Positions 11,362 to 22,787 of a DNA stretch of 64,000 nucleotides are shown in pieces. The position numbers and the translations under genes were made by a program. Source of the DNA: Cephalotus follicularis (taxonomy: Eukaryota; Streptophyta; Magnoliopsida; Oxalidales; Cephalotaceae); contig BDDD01001449.1 of assembly GCA_001972305.1 (NCBI GenBank), positions 327,042 through 391,041 of the forward strand. The letters are read 5' to 3'. Below the pieces are notes generated by a model that saw nothing but the letters and a program-made list of their open reading frames with translations, ran no database searches and had not been told where the DNA came from. Numbering within the stretch: the stretch's first letter is position 1; each line of letters opens with the position of its first letter.

Positions 11362-14300
11362 TCAAGTCCTGGCTTGAAGAAGGGGTGATTGTGGTAGGGG
11401 GGAGTGAGGAGACATCATACCCACTAACATGATCTCTTCCATTCTCCGAGATGATAAATTTCTTGAGGACAAGTTGAGTCTAAGGTTACTACTATGCCAA
11501 CATTGTTTCTTTAGAGACAGGGCAATGTCCTTATTCTTCAATACAAAGTTTCTGATTCTTGTTAGTGCCAATTCCATGGCCTTGTCATCCATGTTAGCAA
11601 AGCAAACCCTGAACCAGCCAGGCTCCGAGCAATGAAATGAAGAACCGGGTGAAACATTGAGCCTAACTTCATCGATAATCACTTTCCAAAGTGCCATTTC
11701 ATCTTCAAATGTCTGCTCCTTGAGTAGTTTACGCAGATCCATCCATACGAATAGGCCAGCATTGCTTTTCAGGCACCGAATGCCCACTTGATCATATAGT
11801 CCCATTGAGAAGTACTGTTGCCTTACAGCTAGCCTCGTTTTGCTTTCCGTGATAAACTTATCGACAAATTCTTCATCCGATAGCATTGATGCAATCATAT
11901 GTTGAGTTTGTGACGATACCAATCCGAAGCTAGACATTTTTCGAGCACAATTCATCACTCTATCGTTGTACGAATACACAATGCCAACCCTGAAGCCAGG
12001 GAACCCCATGTCCTTTGAAAGACTATAAACAATGTGAATAAGATCAGGATTGCATTCAATGTCTTCTTCCTCGATTATCTCCGCGACGCTAACATAATTT
12101 GGTTCGCTCATGAAAACTGTGGCTGCATAAATCTCATCACAAACTAAGTGGATGTTCTTTTCATTAACGAATCTCACTAGGCTTTTTAGTGTTTCTCTGT
12201 CTAATGTAGTGCCTAATGGGTTTGATGGGTTAGTTATAAGCAAACCCTGTACCCTTATGTTTGCTTCTTCAGCTCCCTTATATGCACCTTCAATGGCTTC
12301 TCTTGTAACCTTGAAATTGTTAGAGCTTTTACATACAACAGGAATAATTTGAACTCCTGTTCTCCATTTCAAATCTCGATCGAACCTGCAATGGAAGTGC
12401 CAAATCTTTTTAAGCCAACCAAAGAGAAAATAAAACTGCAAAAGATTGAAACATTAACCAAATTTCTTGTTAGTTGACTTGCCGTGGGAAATTTTAAAAA
12501 CGCTTTTCGATCAGTTTAAGTTCACTTTAAATGCGTTTTCTTTTGAAAACACACTAATAAAACAGAATTCATAAAAGAATTAATCTTGCACTCAAAGAAT
12601 TACTGTTTATATACTCTTGAAAAAACTACTGTGAATAGCATCCATGTCTTACCTTCAATCAAAGAAATAAGAAAACACATGATATTGAAAACAAGACGAA
12701 GGACAATTATATTGGATATCATGAAATTTTTTTTTGAGTTGACACAACTTATATAGATAAAATTAATAAAAAGAACTCATGTCAATATTTTATTACAATT
12801 TATCATAATTTTAATTGATATAAACATTTTTTATTAATTATGTCTATGTGTTCACCCAAAATTTTATCAAGATACCATAAGATTTTGTACTAAACAGTAG
12901 AAAGCTTACGTACTAGCATGATCGATATAACTTCATTGAAAATAGATTAGCATCACTTTTTTTTTAATGTTTTTGAAGGATTAGAGTCATATTCTATAAT
13001 AAAAAAGGTATATTTATTTGGCACACGTGTCAATAATGCAAGGAACCCTCCCCCCACCACACACACCTAGAGTTAAATTTCTTTATGAAAGTCTACATGT
13101 GGACTAATGTATATTGTCAACATCAAATTTGTATATTCATTTCATGCCCCAGCTATACGTAACTTCTGTCCATTACCAGTAACAACTTGACAATTTCCAC
13201 AAATAACAGTAATAGGTCTGTATCGCTGGACATAAGAGCTTGGAGAGTTAATTTGACAACAGGTATTACTGCAAGCTGGAAGCAGTTTAGTTGACTAATA
13301 ATAAATCTTTATCTAATTTATTATAATCGAAGTAGACGTAATAGCTACCAATTTCGAATGTCTCTCTCCAAGTCTCCTCTATGTTTTCACAATAAAGTTT
13401 TGGGTGTTCAAGATATACTATGAGGTATTCAAAATCTTTATATATTTGTTAAGTTATGACTTATATTTTATAAATTTAATTGATGAATTTAATGATGTTC
13501 TATTTAAATCATATATGTTAATTTTCAAATCAATTAGATATTTCTAACCACTTCAAATAACGATTGAAATTCTTATACATATTTGAAATAGTTAAAAATA
13601 TTTAATTGACTTGAAAAATGACATGCATAATCTATATGTATAAAATATCAAATTAAATCTATCAATTAAATTTATAAAGTGTAAATTATAACTTAATAAA
13701 TATATAATTTTGTATATTCTGAAATACCGCCACCTAGTATTCCCGAAACATCCCAAAATTTTCCGTGTTTCCTGGATGACTATTATTGCACATTGAATGT
13801 ATAACTTAAAAGACTACCTAATCATTCAACTAAAGCATGTTTTTTACTTTTTCTCTCCCATTGAAACAATATAATGTGGATTTTGTTATCAAGGACACTT
13901 GCTAGTGTAACTATTTTTGTTATTTTTATAAAATCATCTTTTACCTACAATTTCATAGATACAAGTAATAAAGAATGAATTATTCAACAAAAAAAAAAAT
14001 TATAATAGATATAATTCTGAATAAATAATAATGAAGAAAGATGATTCATGTTGTCAATTTCAAACTAATGGAATCGAGGCATAATTATTGTTGTATGTTG
14101 TTGTATTAATGACCAATAACTTAAACAAATTTCCTTAAAACTCTCCATGACAAAACTCACACAACATATAGTACAAACAGAATGATAGAAAATTATCCTG
14201 AGAGAAGATGTGACGGCTTACGCTGGATAATAAGGAGTTGGGACCAAAAATGCATCACCAGGGTCAGCCAAACAAAAGGCAATCATCTCATGAGCTCCAG

Positions 14301-14986
14301 TTGCTCCACCACTCATTACAATACGATCAGGGTCAAATTTAACATTGTTTCCTCTCACTTTTGCCATAAATTTTGCAACAGCCTGAAGTATAAGCATACA
14401 TGCAGCCAATGTTATTAACAATCAAGTATATACTATTGTTAATTAAGACTCAATAAATTATCTAACGATAAGAGCATGCTCTAAGAAAAACGAGTCTCTC
14501 AAATATTTAAAGTGTATAAATATGTATGTGTAACACAGCACGTGTCTATCAAAGACGCAGAATTTATCCTGAAAACACTCATTTTAACAATATACCTCTC
14601 TGAACTCTGACAAGCCATGATAATCCTGAAAAATAGCTATTTCCTTGAAGGCATCCACACCTTCTGGGGTGCAAATGGAGGCTTTTGGGTTATTCATGAG
14701 CCAGTTTTGAATCACATCAAAGCAAAGCTGCATTCAACCAACAAAAACAATTAATGTTTCTATAACCCAAATAAAAGAAAAAACATGACATTTATAAAAT
14801 ATAACCATTAATCTATATATTTACCTGATTCTCTGCAAGACCCATCTGGATAACTCCTTCAGGATTATTGATAGGATGATATGGATCACTTTCATAAGCC
14901 TTCCATCCATCAAAATATGGAGAATTTTCACCATGTCCATCGCTGGTTGCTACCTTAGACAACAGCTTACAACTCAACCTGAACAT
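11362..14986 (-). CDS. ACS: 1-aminocyclopropane-1-carboxylate synthase, type I
   Basis: This PLP enzyme converts S-adenosylmethionine to ACC, the committed step of ethylene synthesis, in the cytosol. Exons on the minus strand are 14986-14825, 14727-14596, 14382-14222 and 12385-11362, giving 492 residues, the normal ACS length. Recognisable features are the N-terminal block [20 protein letters not shown], the substrate-contact [24 protein letters not shown], and the PLP-lysine box [14 protein letters not shown] with Lys at about 276. The C-terminal tail carries RLNLSS and [11 protein letters not shown]. These correspond to the calcium-dependent kinase and MAP-kinase phosphorylation sites of type I isozymes, so stability control by MPK phosphorylation is inferred. 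Intron 3 is long (about 1.8 kb) and holds a MITE-like inverted repeat. A partial broken copy lies upstream at 16495-16945. Confidence 0.95.
13397..13747. mobile_element. MITE-like inverted repeat in ACS intron 3
   Basis: An AT-rich segment of about 350 bp folds back on itself. The left part, starting GGGTGTTCAAGATATACTA and running through TTATAAATTTAATTGAT, is the imperfect reverse complement of the right part ending near TACCGCCACCTAGTATTCCC. It has no coding content. End positions are approximate and no target duplication was established. It contributes to the unusually long third intron of the ACC synthase gene. Confidence 0.5.
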
Positions 14987-16183
14987 TGTTTTTGGTTCTT
15001 GAAGATATATCCTTCAAAATATTTACTTATTATATATGGGAGAATGGATATAACAACAACAACAACCTTTGTAGAGAGAGGAATTAAATAAAATGACTTT
15101 GGGCACTCTCGTAATCGCTTGCTCAATACAAAGTTAAGATTGAAACTGTTTTGTAGTTCCCTTGGTCTTGATATATATATACATATATTATTGAAACTGT
15201 TGTGTGGTTTCCTTGGTGTTGATATATATAATATATATATAGTTTGTGTGGTATAATTGTATGCTATTAGTTCTAACTTCTACCAAGTTTCCATCGAGTG
15301 TATAAATGTAGTTTAACGTCAACTCAATGTTTTACCATAAATGGGTTTGGAGTCTTGGTGAATATTCTACACTGTCTATTATACTCAATATGGCATATGA
15401 AGCAGAAGTTGAGGAGTTGGTGTGGGGTTTGATTCCTTACCGTTATTCAAGTTTTGATTTTATGTTTTGTTTCAGTCAATGTTGTGCCCAAAAATGTTTT
15501 GCATTGTAAGAATTGGTCCAAAGGACCCTCCTACATGCCTTAGAAAGTTTTCGATATTGATTTTTTTTTTTTTGTCTATTATCCATTTTCCTATGATACA
15601 TTTTGGATAGTATTACGCTTAACTTACAATTATTATTTTGTTAGGCGATGACTTCTAAATATTTATTATTCTTTATAAGTTCGGTTTGTCAACTATAGTA
15701 CACATGTGCATAGGACTATAGGCGGATGACTGACCAAATTATAGGATCTAATTTAAACAATACCATGTACGATAAGCATATGAAAAAAAAAAAAAAGAAT
15801 TTTAATTAAGGGTCATCCTTTGCAGCATGTGTCATGTCCCATTCAAATTGATTTCAATTGCATCACATTTTCAACCCGTGGTCAGCAATAAATGCACATG
15901 CATTGTAACCTTCTTATATTTATTTTAATTTTTACTTCTTTCCATAGGTAATAATGCATCCATGTTTTTTTTTTAATCAACTAAAGAATCCGTTTGAATC
16001 TCAATTACTTTATATAAAAAAATTTAGGCTCTAAACTCTGTGATCTTTAATATAATCAATCGTATTAAGTCCAAACAATTTTGTGATGTGATGAGGTAGT
16101 TCAAGTAAATTTCATTACGTGTATGACACATAAAAAAACCCATTCTTTTGTTTCTATCATTGAATTTTGGATTGAAATCTTTT
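14987..16183. other. Upstream region of ACS
   Basis: This contains the ACS 5' UTR and presumably its promoter (transcribed leftwards). TATATATA-rich tracts at about 15170-15190 and 15222-15242 could include a TATA box but are also simple repeats. Two related half-repeats with the motif GAAACTGTT followed by a CCTTGGT motif occur near 15144 and 15193. No exon was recognised. Confidence 0.4.
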
Positions 16184-16368
16184 CTGGTGTAAAGAGTATT
16201 GATCAGTACATCAATCTAATAATAAAGATGATTAAATAATATTCAATGCATCAATCTAACGATAAAAAATCAATAGTTATTTTTTACGGTAAGAGTCTCG
16301 TAGTAATTCAATTACTCTTTCACCGTTAGATTGATGTACTGGATAGTACTCAATTTTCTTTGTGCCAG
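16184..16368. mobile_element. Short MITE with TIRs
   Basis: The ends CTGGTGTAAAGAG and CTTTGTGCCAG lead into inverted segments containing GTACATCAATCTAA and TTAGATTGATGTAC. This gives a hairpin-forming non-coding element of about 185 bp. A third copy of the ATCAATCTAACG motif lies inside, near 16250. Its target duplication is not clear. Confidence 0.5.
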
Positions 16369-16494
16369 AAAGTATCACAATCCTTCAATTTTGCCTTAGA
16401 ACTTGATAGGTGTAATATATCCCAAAACCCTAAAACGATGTGTTTAACCTTTTATCGTTTGGCTAAAGATGATGTCTTTAGCGATGTTGGTGGG

Positions 16495-16945
16495 TGCAAT
16501 ACGATCAGGGTCAAGTTTATCTTTGTTTTCTCTTACTTCTGCCATTAATTTTGCAAGAGCCTGTAGTATAAGCATACATGCAGCTAACGTTAATAACAAT
16601 CAAGTAAGAAAGAGGAGACTTGCAAGTATTCGAAGTGTATACATATGAACGCGAAACTAATGTAACTCTTAATACATGTCTATCAAACATGACGTACAAC
16701 ATGACGTAAAAAGAATTTAATGTGAAAGACCCATTTAACAAATATATATAACACATAGGGTTATAATATTTCTATGTACTTGGTGTATCTATCTGAATTC
16801 TTGCAAGCCATGATAATCTTGAAAAATAGCTATGTCCTTGAAGGATATTCATGAGCCAGTTCTAAGCAAAGCTGCATTCAAACCAACGAAACATGTGATG
16901 TTTTTATAACCCAAATAAATAAATAAAAAACATGACATTTATAAA
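16495..16945 (-). pseudogene. Partial ACC synthase copy (exons 2-3 with introns)
   Basis: The segment matches the intact ACS gene about 2 kb away on the same strand. Bases 16495-16564 match the start of exon 3 (GCAATACGATCAGGGTCAA on the plus strand) through its splice acceptor. 16565-16790 match intron 2, and 16795-16873 match exon 2. The following bases match intron 1 (TAACCCAAATAAA, then AAACATGACATTTATAAAAT). Exon 2 has lost about 46 and about 12 internal bases, and exons 1 and 4 are absent. Because introns are kept, this arose by DNA duplication rather than by retrotransposition. It cannot encode a working enzyme. Confidence 0.85.
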
Positions 16946-18805
16946 ATCTGTTACATGACATTCAGTAGTTAGCAACTTGATTTTTTTTTTAATGTATAAA
17001 TTCACTTTTATCTTTACTATATGGGGAGGATGCGTACATGTGTACGCAACTGTAACCTTCATATCCCGTTGACCTCCAGGGATCATTGAATTGTCGTCGA
17101 TATCAATTATCAATTAATTCTATCGACTTGAATAGTGTTAGCACTTATACCATTAATTACATTTGACTCCTTTACATATATTTATCTTCTTCTCATTGAC
17201 AATGTTTAGTTTTTCAAGTAGGCTTCCACTCAATTAAGGTCCAAGTTGTATAATATTCAACCATTGGCCCCTTAATATTTAAATCTACTTAGAACTTGGT
17301 AGTTGCAGCATAAAAGAGAGTGTGATACAAGCATGACAATATAATGTCGCATCAATATATAAACAACCCATATAAACAAAAGATACTTCAATGGCAAAAA
17401 ATATAAACAACCCATATATTTTATTACGTAGTCTTTCCTTTCAATGAGATTCTCAAGGTTAGTCAAGTTGTCCTATTGGACCCATTTTGTCTCCTGGCTA
17501 TCTTCAATCAGAGTTGAATAGTTTGTTCTCTTCAAAAGTCTTACAAGTGGAGCGTTGAAAATTCCAGTCATTTATAAGGATAGCAATGTAGAATATTTAC
17601 AATGATATCATGGTTTAACCTTGATCAAATTGGTGTTTGGTTTTTTAAGGTCAAAATTGAAAGACAAGTGAAAGGATACATATTTTCACGAAATGATATA
17701 TCATAAAATGGTTTGTCTTGTTATATGCATACAGCCTTAATGAATGTTATAATATTTAATTAAGTAGTATATTCTTAAGTGAAGAGATAGAACATTGAAT
17801 GAAGTGATGCCTCCCTATAACAAATTATATATTATAATTAGTTAAAATATGTAACCAAAAATGAATATTTATAACCTTGCATGAAAGGTATACGTTAATC
17901 AAGGTTATATGAAATTATGCAACACGTAGAAATTAGTAATATTTTTGATTTTATATGTTTTGTTTTTGTTTTCAATTTTTTAAAACAAAAAATACATTTG
18001 GTAATTATAACTGTATTTAAATTTTTTGAAACAAAAAACATGTTTCATATTAAAGAGAAAAACTAATATAAACATTATTATTATCATCATCAAATATAAA
18101 AATAAGTTCAAAGATTAATCACAAAATTTCATACATATATAGTACATATAATTATAATAGTATTAAGAATAACACTAAATGTCCTAACATTTTTATCGAT
18201 TTTTAATAACATTTCATGCGATACTTAATATTTCATTGGTTCATTCGTTCATAAAAAATAATAAAACTTATTTATTTTTTATTCTTTAAATATTTATGTG
18301 TTTATTACATCAAGGAGGAAAAAAAATGATAAAAAACATGTATATCAAATGAGGTAGGCTAAAAATTCAGTATTACCTCCGTTCATAATTTAATATAGAT
18401 GAGTTTCCTATACATTCACACGAAATCCACTACAATACCCAAATCGTAGTAACAATAACAAGTACAATTTTAGTGCCAGAATTTTTCCATGAAGCATGAA
18501 GCGTTATCTCTGTCTTTTCTATCTTTTTTTCTTTTTAAAATGGAGACATTATCACATAGGTAGCAGTAAGTAATGGATTATGAATTATGAAACTCCAAAG
18601 CAATGCAAATCCTTTGGCTGCCTTGCAAACCAACTTGCAATCAATCTGCTACCAGTAAAGAATGAGAAGAATCCTTCAAATGTACAATCTAGAGTTACCC
18701 CATTAGTCTTTGATCTTCGCATTTAAATTTGTCCAGAGTAATATACAGAACAAGGCTAATATAAAAGTACAATAGCCACAATATAGTCTTCAAGGCCCAT
18801 TTCAC
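16946..18805. other. AT-rich intergenic DNA
   Basis: Between the ACS fragment and the 3' end of the IspF gene. The part nearest 18805 is probably the IspF 3' UTR. No coding exon, RNA gene or well-bounded repeat was recognised. Confidence 0.45.
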
Positions 18806-21364
18806 TTACTTCTGCATAAGAAGAACCACAGTGTGAGCAGCAATACTTCGATTTTCGCCAAGGCTATCGACCTTCTCATGAGTTTTTGCTTTCAGGTTTA
18901 CAACAGAAGGGTCTGCTCCCAGCAGCTTAGACAAATTGGTCCTGATAGTCTCCTTGAGTGGACTCAATTTTGGTCTTTGAAGAATCAAGGTGGCATCCAA
19001 ATTTCCAATCTCATAGCCAGCCTCATGCATAAGTCTCACCTGAAATGAGCCACATCACAGAGAATGAGCTTGATTAAATAGATCAGCTACACGTCTTAGA
19101 ATGGCTCACGTTATATTGCCAAGTTCCCGATAGGATTACACATATATACCGAGACATTTCCGGCATATACAAACAATTCATTGCACAGGAAACTTGAGAA
19201 GAACAGCTAAGTGATGCTGCATGTCCCAAACTTTTTTTTTTGTCATCTGCTTACCAGGTCGTCATTCTAAAATAAATATTTGTTCGAACCATCTTATAAT
19301 TGTAGATCAACTTGATGTAAAGAAATATATTTGCCCGAATTGGTTGTCACATTAATTAGAATGTGCTAGATCCAAATGGTTTATAAGTATTACAAAGAAG
19401 TTATATCAGAGCTAAATTTTGACCCAGTACTCTTTTTCTCCCTCACATACTGACTACTGCCTTCACTGGTGTTACAGAACGATTGACGAGGCCATGAGCC
19501 CACCAATCTATTATTCGCAATCTCACAAATCATTACAGAACACCAACTCTCTTCACGGGAAGGAAACATGAAAAAGTTTTACTACCAAAGGCAGACATAA
19601 CAACAGTAAAATAACCTATAAACTAGCAGAAAGGATTTACATGATATATCAAGAAATTTGAAGAGAACTTTCCCTGCCAATGACCACTAGGTTTAGGGCC
19701 ACTTCCCTTGCAGTACATAGGGATTGATCATGATTATCTTAGATTCTTTATTGTTTTGCAGTGTTTATGCCCTAGTTCAGGCCCACCATAACAAGTCCTT
19801 GATCAATACCACTTCGAATCCCTATTTTACCAGTAAAAGATGAAACTATTCAAAATAACAGTCCATTCCATTATGGCTGACCAAGACAACATCAGATAAC
19901 AAGCCTCATGGTTTTACACCATTTGGTGCCAGTATCTTCTTGCCTGCCTCATTGAGATAGAAATTACATCCACTTGTTTAATTTTATAAAAAGCAAAATT
20001 TCATTAACATACCTCAAATGGTGCAAACCCCAAGTACCAAAAAAATTCCCAAGAGACCAAAGGCCAAAAAGCAAAAGAAGAGCAAAAAGTAAACAAGAGA
20101 TGGAATGACAAGAACAAAGAAGCAACAACTCTTGGAAATATCGAAATAAGAGGCAAACGAATTTTCTGTTCATTTGAAATATAGTGCAAAGAAGAGATGA
20201 ATCGAGACAACTCTTGGAAATATCGAAATAAGAGGCAAACGAATTTTCTGTTCATTTGAAATATAGTGCAAAGAAGAGATGAATCGAGATGTAGGATTGA
20301 GTTCTCCGCCTTTCAATTCAAACCATCCGTCATTTCTTTCTACACACAAAGAAGCAGTCTTACCTACTCCAACTAGAAAAAATCTTTTAATCAGTTCCTT
20401 AATTTTACACTGTGCAATTCCAATAGAAAACCAATAGGTCATAAAATAGTTGTTAATTGTTAGTTTAATCTATATAGCATTCCTGAATTGGCAATCAGAG
20501 TAAAAAATACAAATTGCATGTTAATGACAGACTTGATTACAAATCACTGAGCAAGACTCAAGAACAATGATCAGAACCAACCGCATACAGTATTCCATTG
20601 TGTTACTAAAGACCAAATGCAAGCCCATAACAACAAATTTTGAGCAATCTTTCAAACCCTTTTTAACACAAAAATTTGGCATGAATTTCATATTATAATG
20701 GTTCAATTAACACACTATAAAAAGCAATGAAGCCGATTAAAAATAAAGGGTTGGCAATAACAACGACAAAAAAAAAAAACAACAACAACAACAACAACAA
20801 AAAACTCACAGCTTCTTTGATGAAAACAGATGATGGAGCTCCCTTCCACTTAGGATCAGAATCAGGGAATATCTGACCAATATCTGGTAACCCCAAAGCA
20901 CCCAAAATTGCATCAACAACACAGTGAAGCAACACATCCCCTATTCAAAAACACCAAAGAATTAAACTTTAAAACACCAAAAGAATTAACCAATCTATTC
21001 CAGTTATAAAAATATTACCATCAGAGTGAGCCTCACAGCCTCTATCATGAGGAATATCAATCCCACCAATGATGAGAGGGTATCCAGGCTCTAGACGATG
21101 GAGATCGAAGCCATGGCCCACACGAAAAGGCAGTGACTTGGATGACTTGTTGGATGCTGTGGGCCCATCTAGTTGTATGGCAGTGGTGGCCGCAGCTGCT
21201 GAACGTGGAGTGGGACCAGGTGGTGGTTTGAGACAGAGAGGTGAGGTTTGGAGGAGGAAAGTGGGATGTTTTATTGAGTGAAAGCATAGTGGTGATGGTT
21301 TGTTGATGGGCTTCGTGGTGGTGATTGGTGAAGTGAAGTGAAAGGGGGTGGCTGCCATAGCCAT
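18806..21364 (-). CDS. IspF: 2-C-methyl-D-erythritol 2,4-cyclodiphosphate synthase, chloroplastic
   Basis: This is the fifth enzyme of the plastid MEP isoprenoid pathway. It cyclises CDP-methylerythritol 2-phosphate to MEcPP and releases CMP. Exons are 21364-21019, 20940-20810 and 19039-18806, giving 236 residues. The first 70 or so residues are Ser/Thr/Pro-rich with few acidic residues, as in a chloroplast transit peptide. The mature enzyme begins near [13 protein letters not shown], in which Asp87 and His89 form the metal-binding D-x-H. The family features [30 protein letters not shown] and [15 protein letters not shown] follow, then the C-terminal [20 protein letters not shown]. The first in-frame ATG is at 21364. 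Intron 2 (about 1.77 kb) contains a tandem 82-bp duplication. No damage is seen. Confidence is high. Confidence 0.96.
20126..20289. repeat. Tandem duplication, 2 x 82 bp
   Basis: The unit beginning CAACTCTTGGAAATATCG occurs at 20126-20207 and is repeated without visible mismatch at 20208-20289, inside intron 2 of the IspF gene. The perfect identity points to a recent duplication. It is not exonic. Confidence 0.9.
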
Positions 21365-22634
21365 TTTCAAGGATGTTTTGTTTTGAGTGTTATTATGTTA
21401 GTTACGCGTGGTATCAGTTTGATAGTGATTCCGTTTGTTTCGAAGGAAAATTTTTGGGACAGTTGATATCAATAATTTTTTATATAACACATTTTTATCA
21501 TGTTTATATCACATTTTTATCGTGTTTTTTTCTTATTTCATCCAAAAAGGTGTATGGGATTTGTTTGTTTTTGTTTTAAGCCTTTTCTTAGTTCAGTGAA
21601 ATTATTATTATTATTATTATTATTTTAATATTAATTTGGTAAAATTATTATTAATATTTTTTTTATTGATATTGTGAGGGAACTGGTATTGAGGTTAATC
21701 GCTATTTGGATACTCAATCATTGAAGAATGTCGCAAGGTTAATAAGACCATTGGCATTATTATTGTTTACATTTTAATACAAGGTATATTAGTGCGATAA
21801 TGCATTAGGGTTAACAGAGTCCATCAAATTTTTTTCTTTTTTTTAGAATTTATATTAATAAGTTAGCCATTAACGAAAGAAAACTAACGAGGAGAAAAAA
21901 ATCACCATAGAAAATTAAATCTTTGACAAACATTAAGACGATTGAGATCATCAACATGATAGAATCTAATCCCCATTAACATTATTATTGTAATAATTCT
22001 GGTTAGGTAATGATATAGGCTAATCAGATCTTGCACAAAAACACAAACTAGTTCAATTTTGAGTAAGACTTTAATGAAATTCTGAGTATTTCAGGTTTTA
22101 TACGAATATGTGTTTTTATTTTACTTTTTAACACAACTAGACCAAAATCTCATAAGAAGACTTGATATTCTCTCAAAACCACTATTTCAACAACTCTGTT
22201 TCTCATACAAGGTTTGTAACACATTAAAGAACAGTGCTAAGAGTCAAGATTACCAGTCAAATAACATCTTATATTGGAGATTCGTTTTTAATGTTACATG
22301 TCAATCAGTTTAACTGGATCAAATTACTGATGATATGTTTTATTTTTTCAATGCATTATATACAGCTAGCATTTATGTCATATGTGTTATCTCAAACCTA
22401 TAGCACAAATAGATCAAGCAAAGCATAACTAATCATAGCACTCTTTGTTATAAAGACCACCCAGATGTGGTACACAGAATCCACATGTTTTGCCAAGCAG
22501 TTTACAAAAATGAGCAAGCGATACCCCTAGAAGTTTACGACAACCAATTGCCATATATTTGACACAACGACGACGTAGATTTAGTTACATAGATGGCGCA
22601 GTACATGTTGGACTTCCACGTACAGCAGAAAAAC
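21365..22634. other. IspF promoter side and DDA1 3' flank
   Basis: Upstream of IspF (transcribed leftwards) and downstream of DDA1 (also leftwards). It contains an ATT microsatellite at about 21600-21624. No coding exon was recognised. The last 150 or so bases before 22634 are likely the DDA1 3' UTR. Confidence 0.45.
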
Positions 22635-22755
22635 TCATATTGAAGTAGAAGCCTTAGGTTGCTTGCACCCATGCTCTGGTACTAGATGTTCCGTTGCAGC
22701 TCTCTTTGGTCTCAACTGCGACAATAAAGTCCAAAAGAATCTTAAGGAACAATCT

Positions 22756-22787
<32 letters not shown>

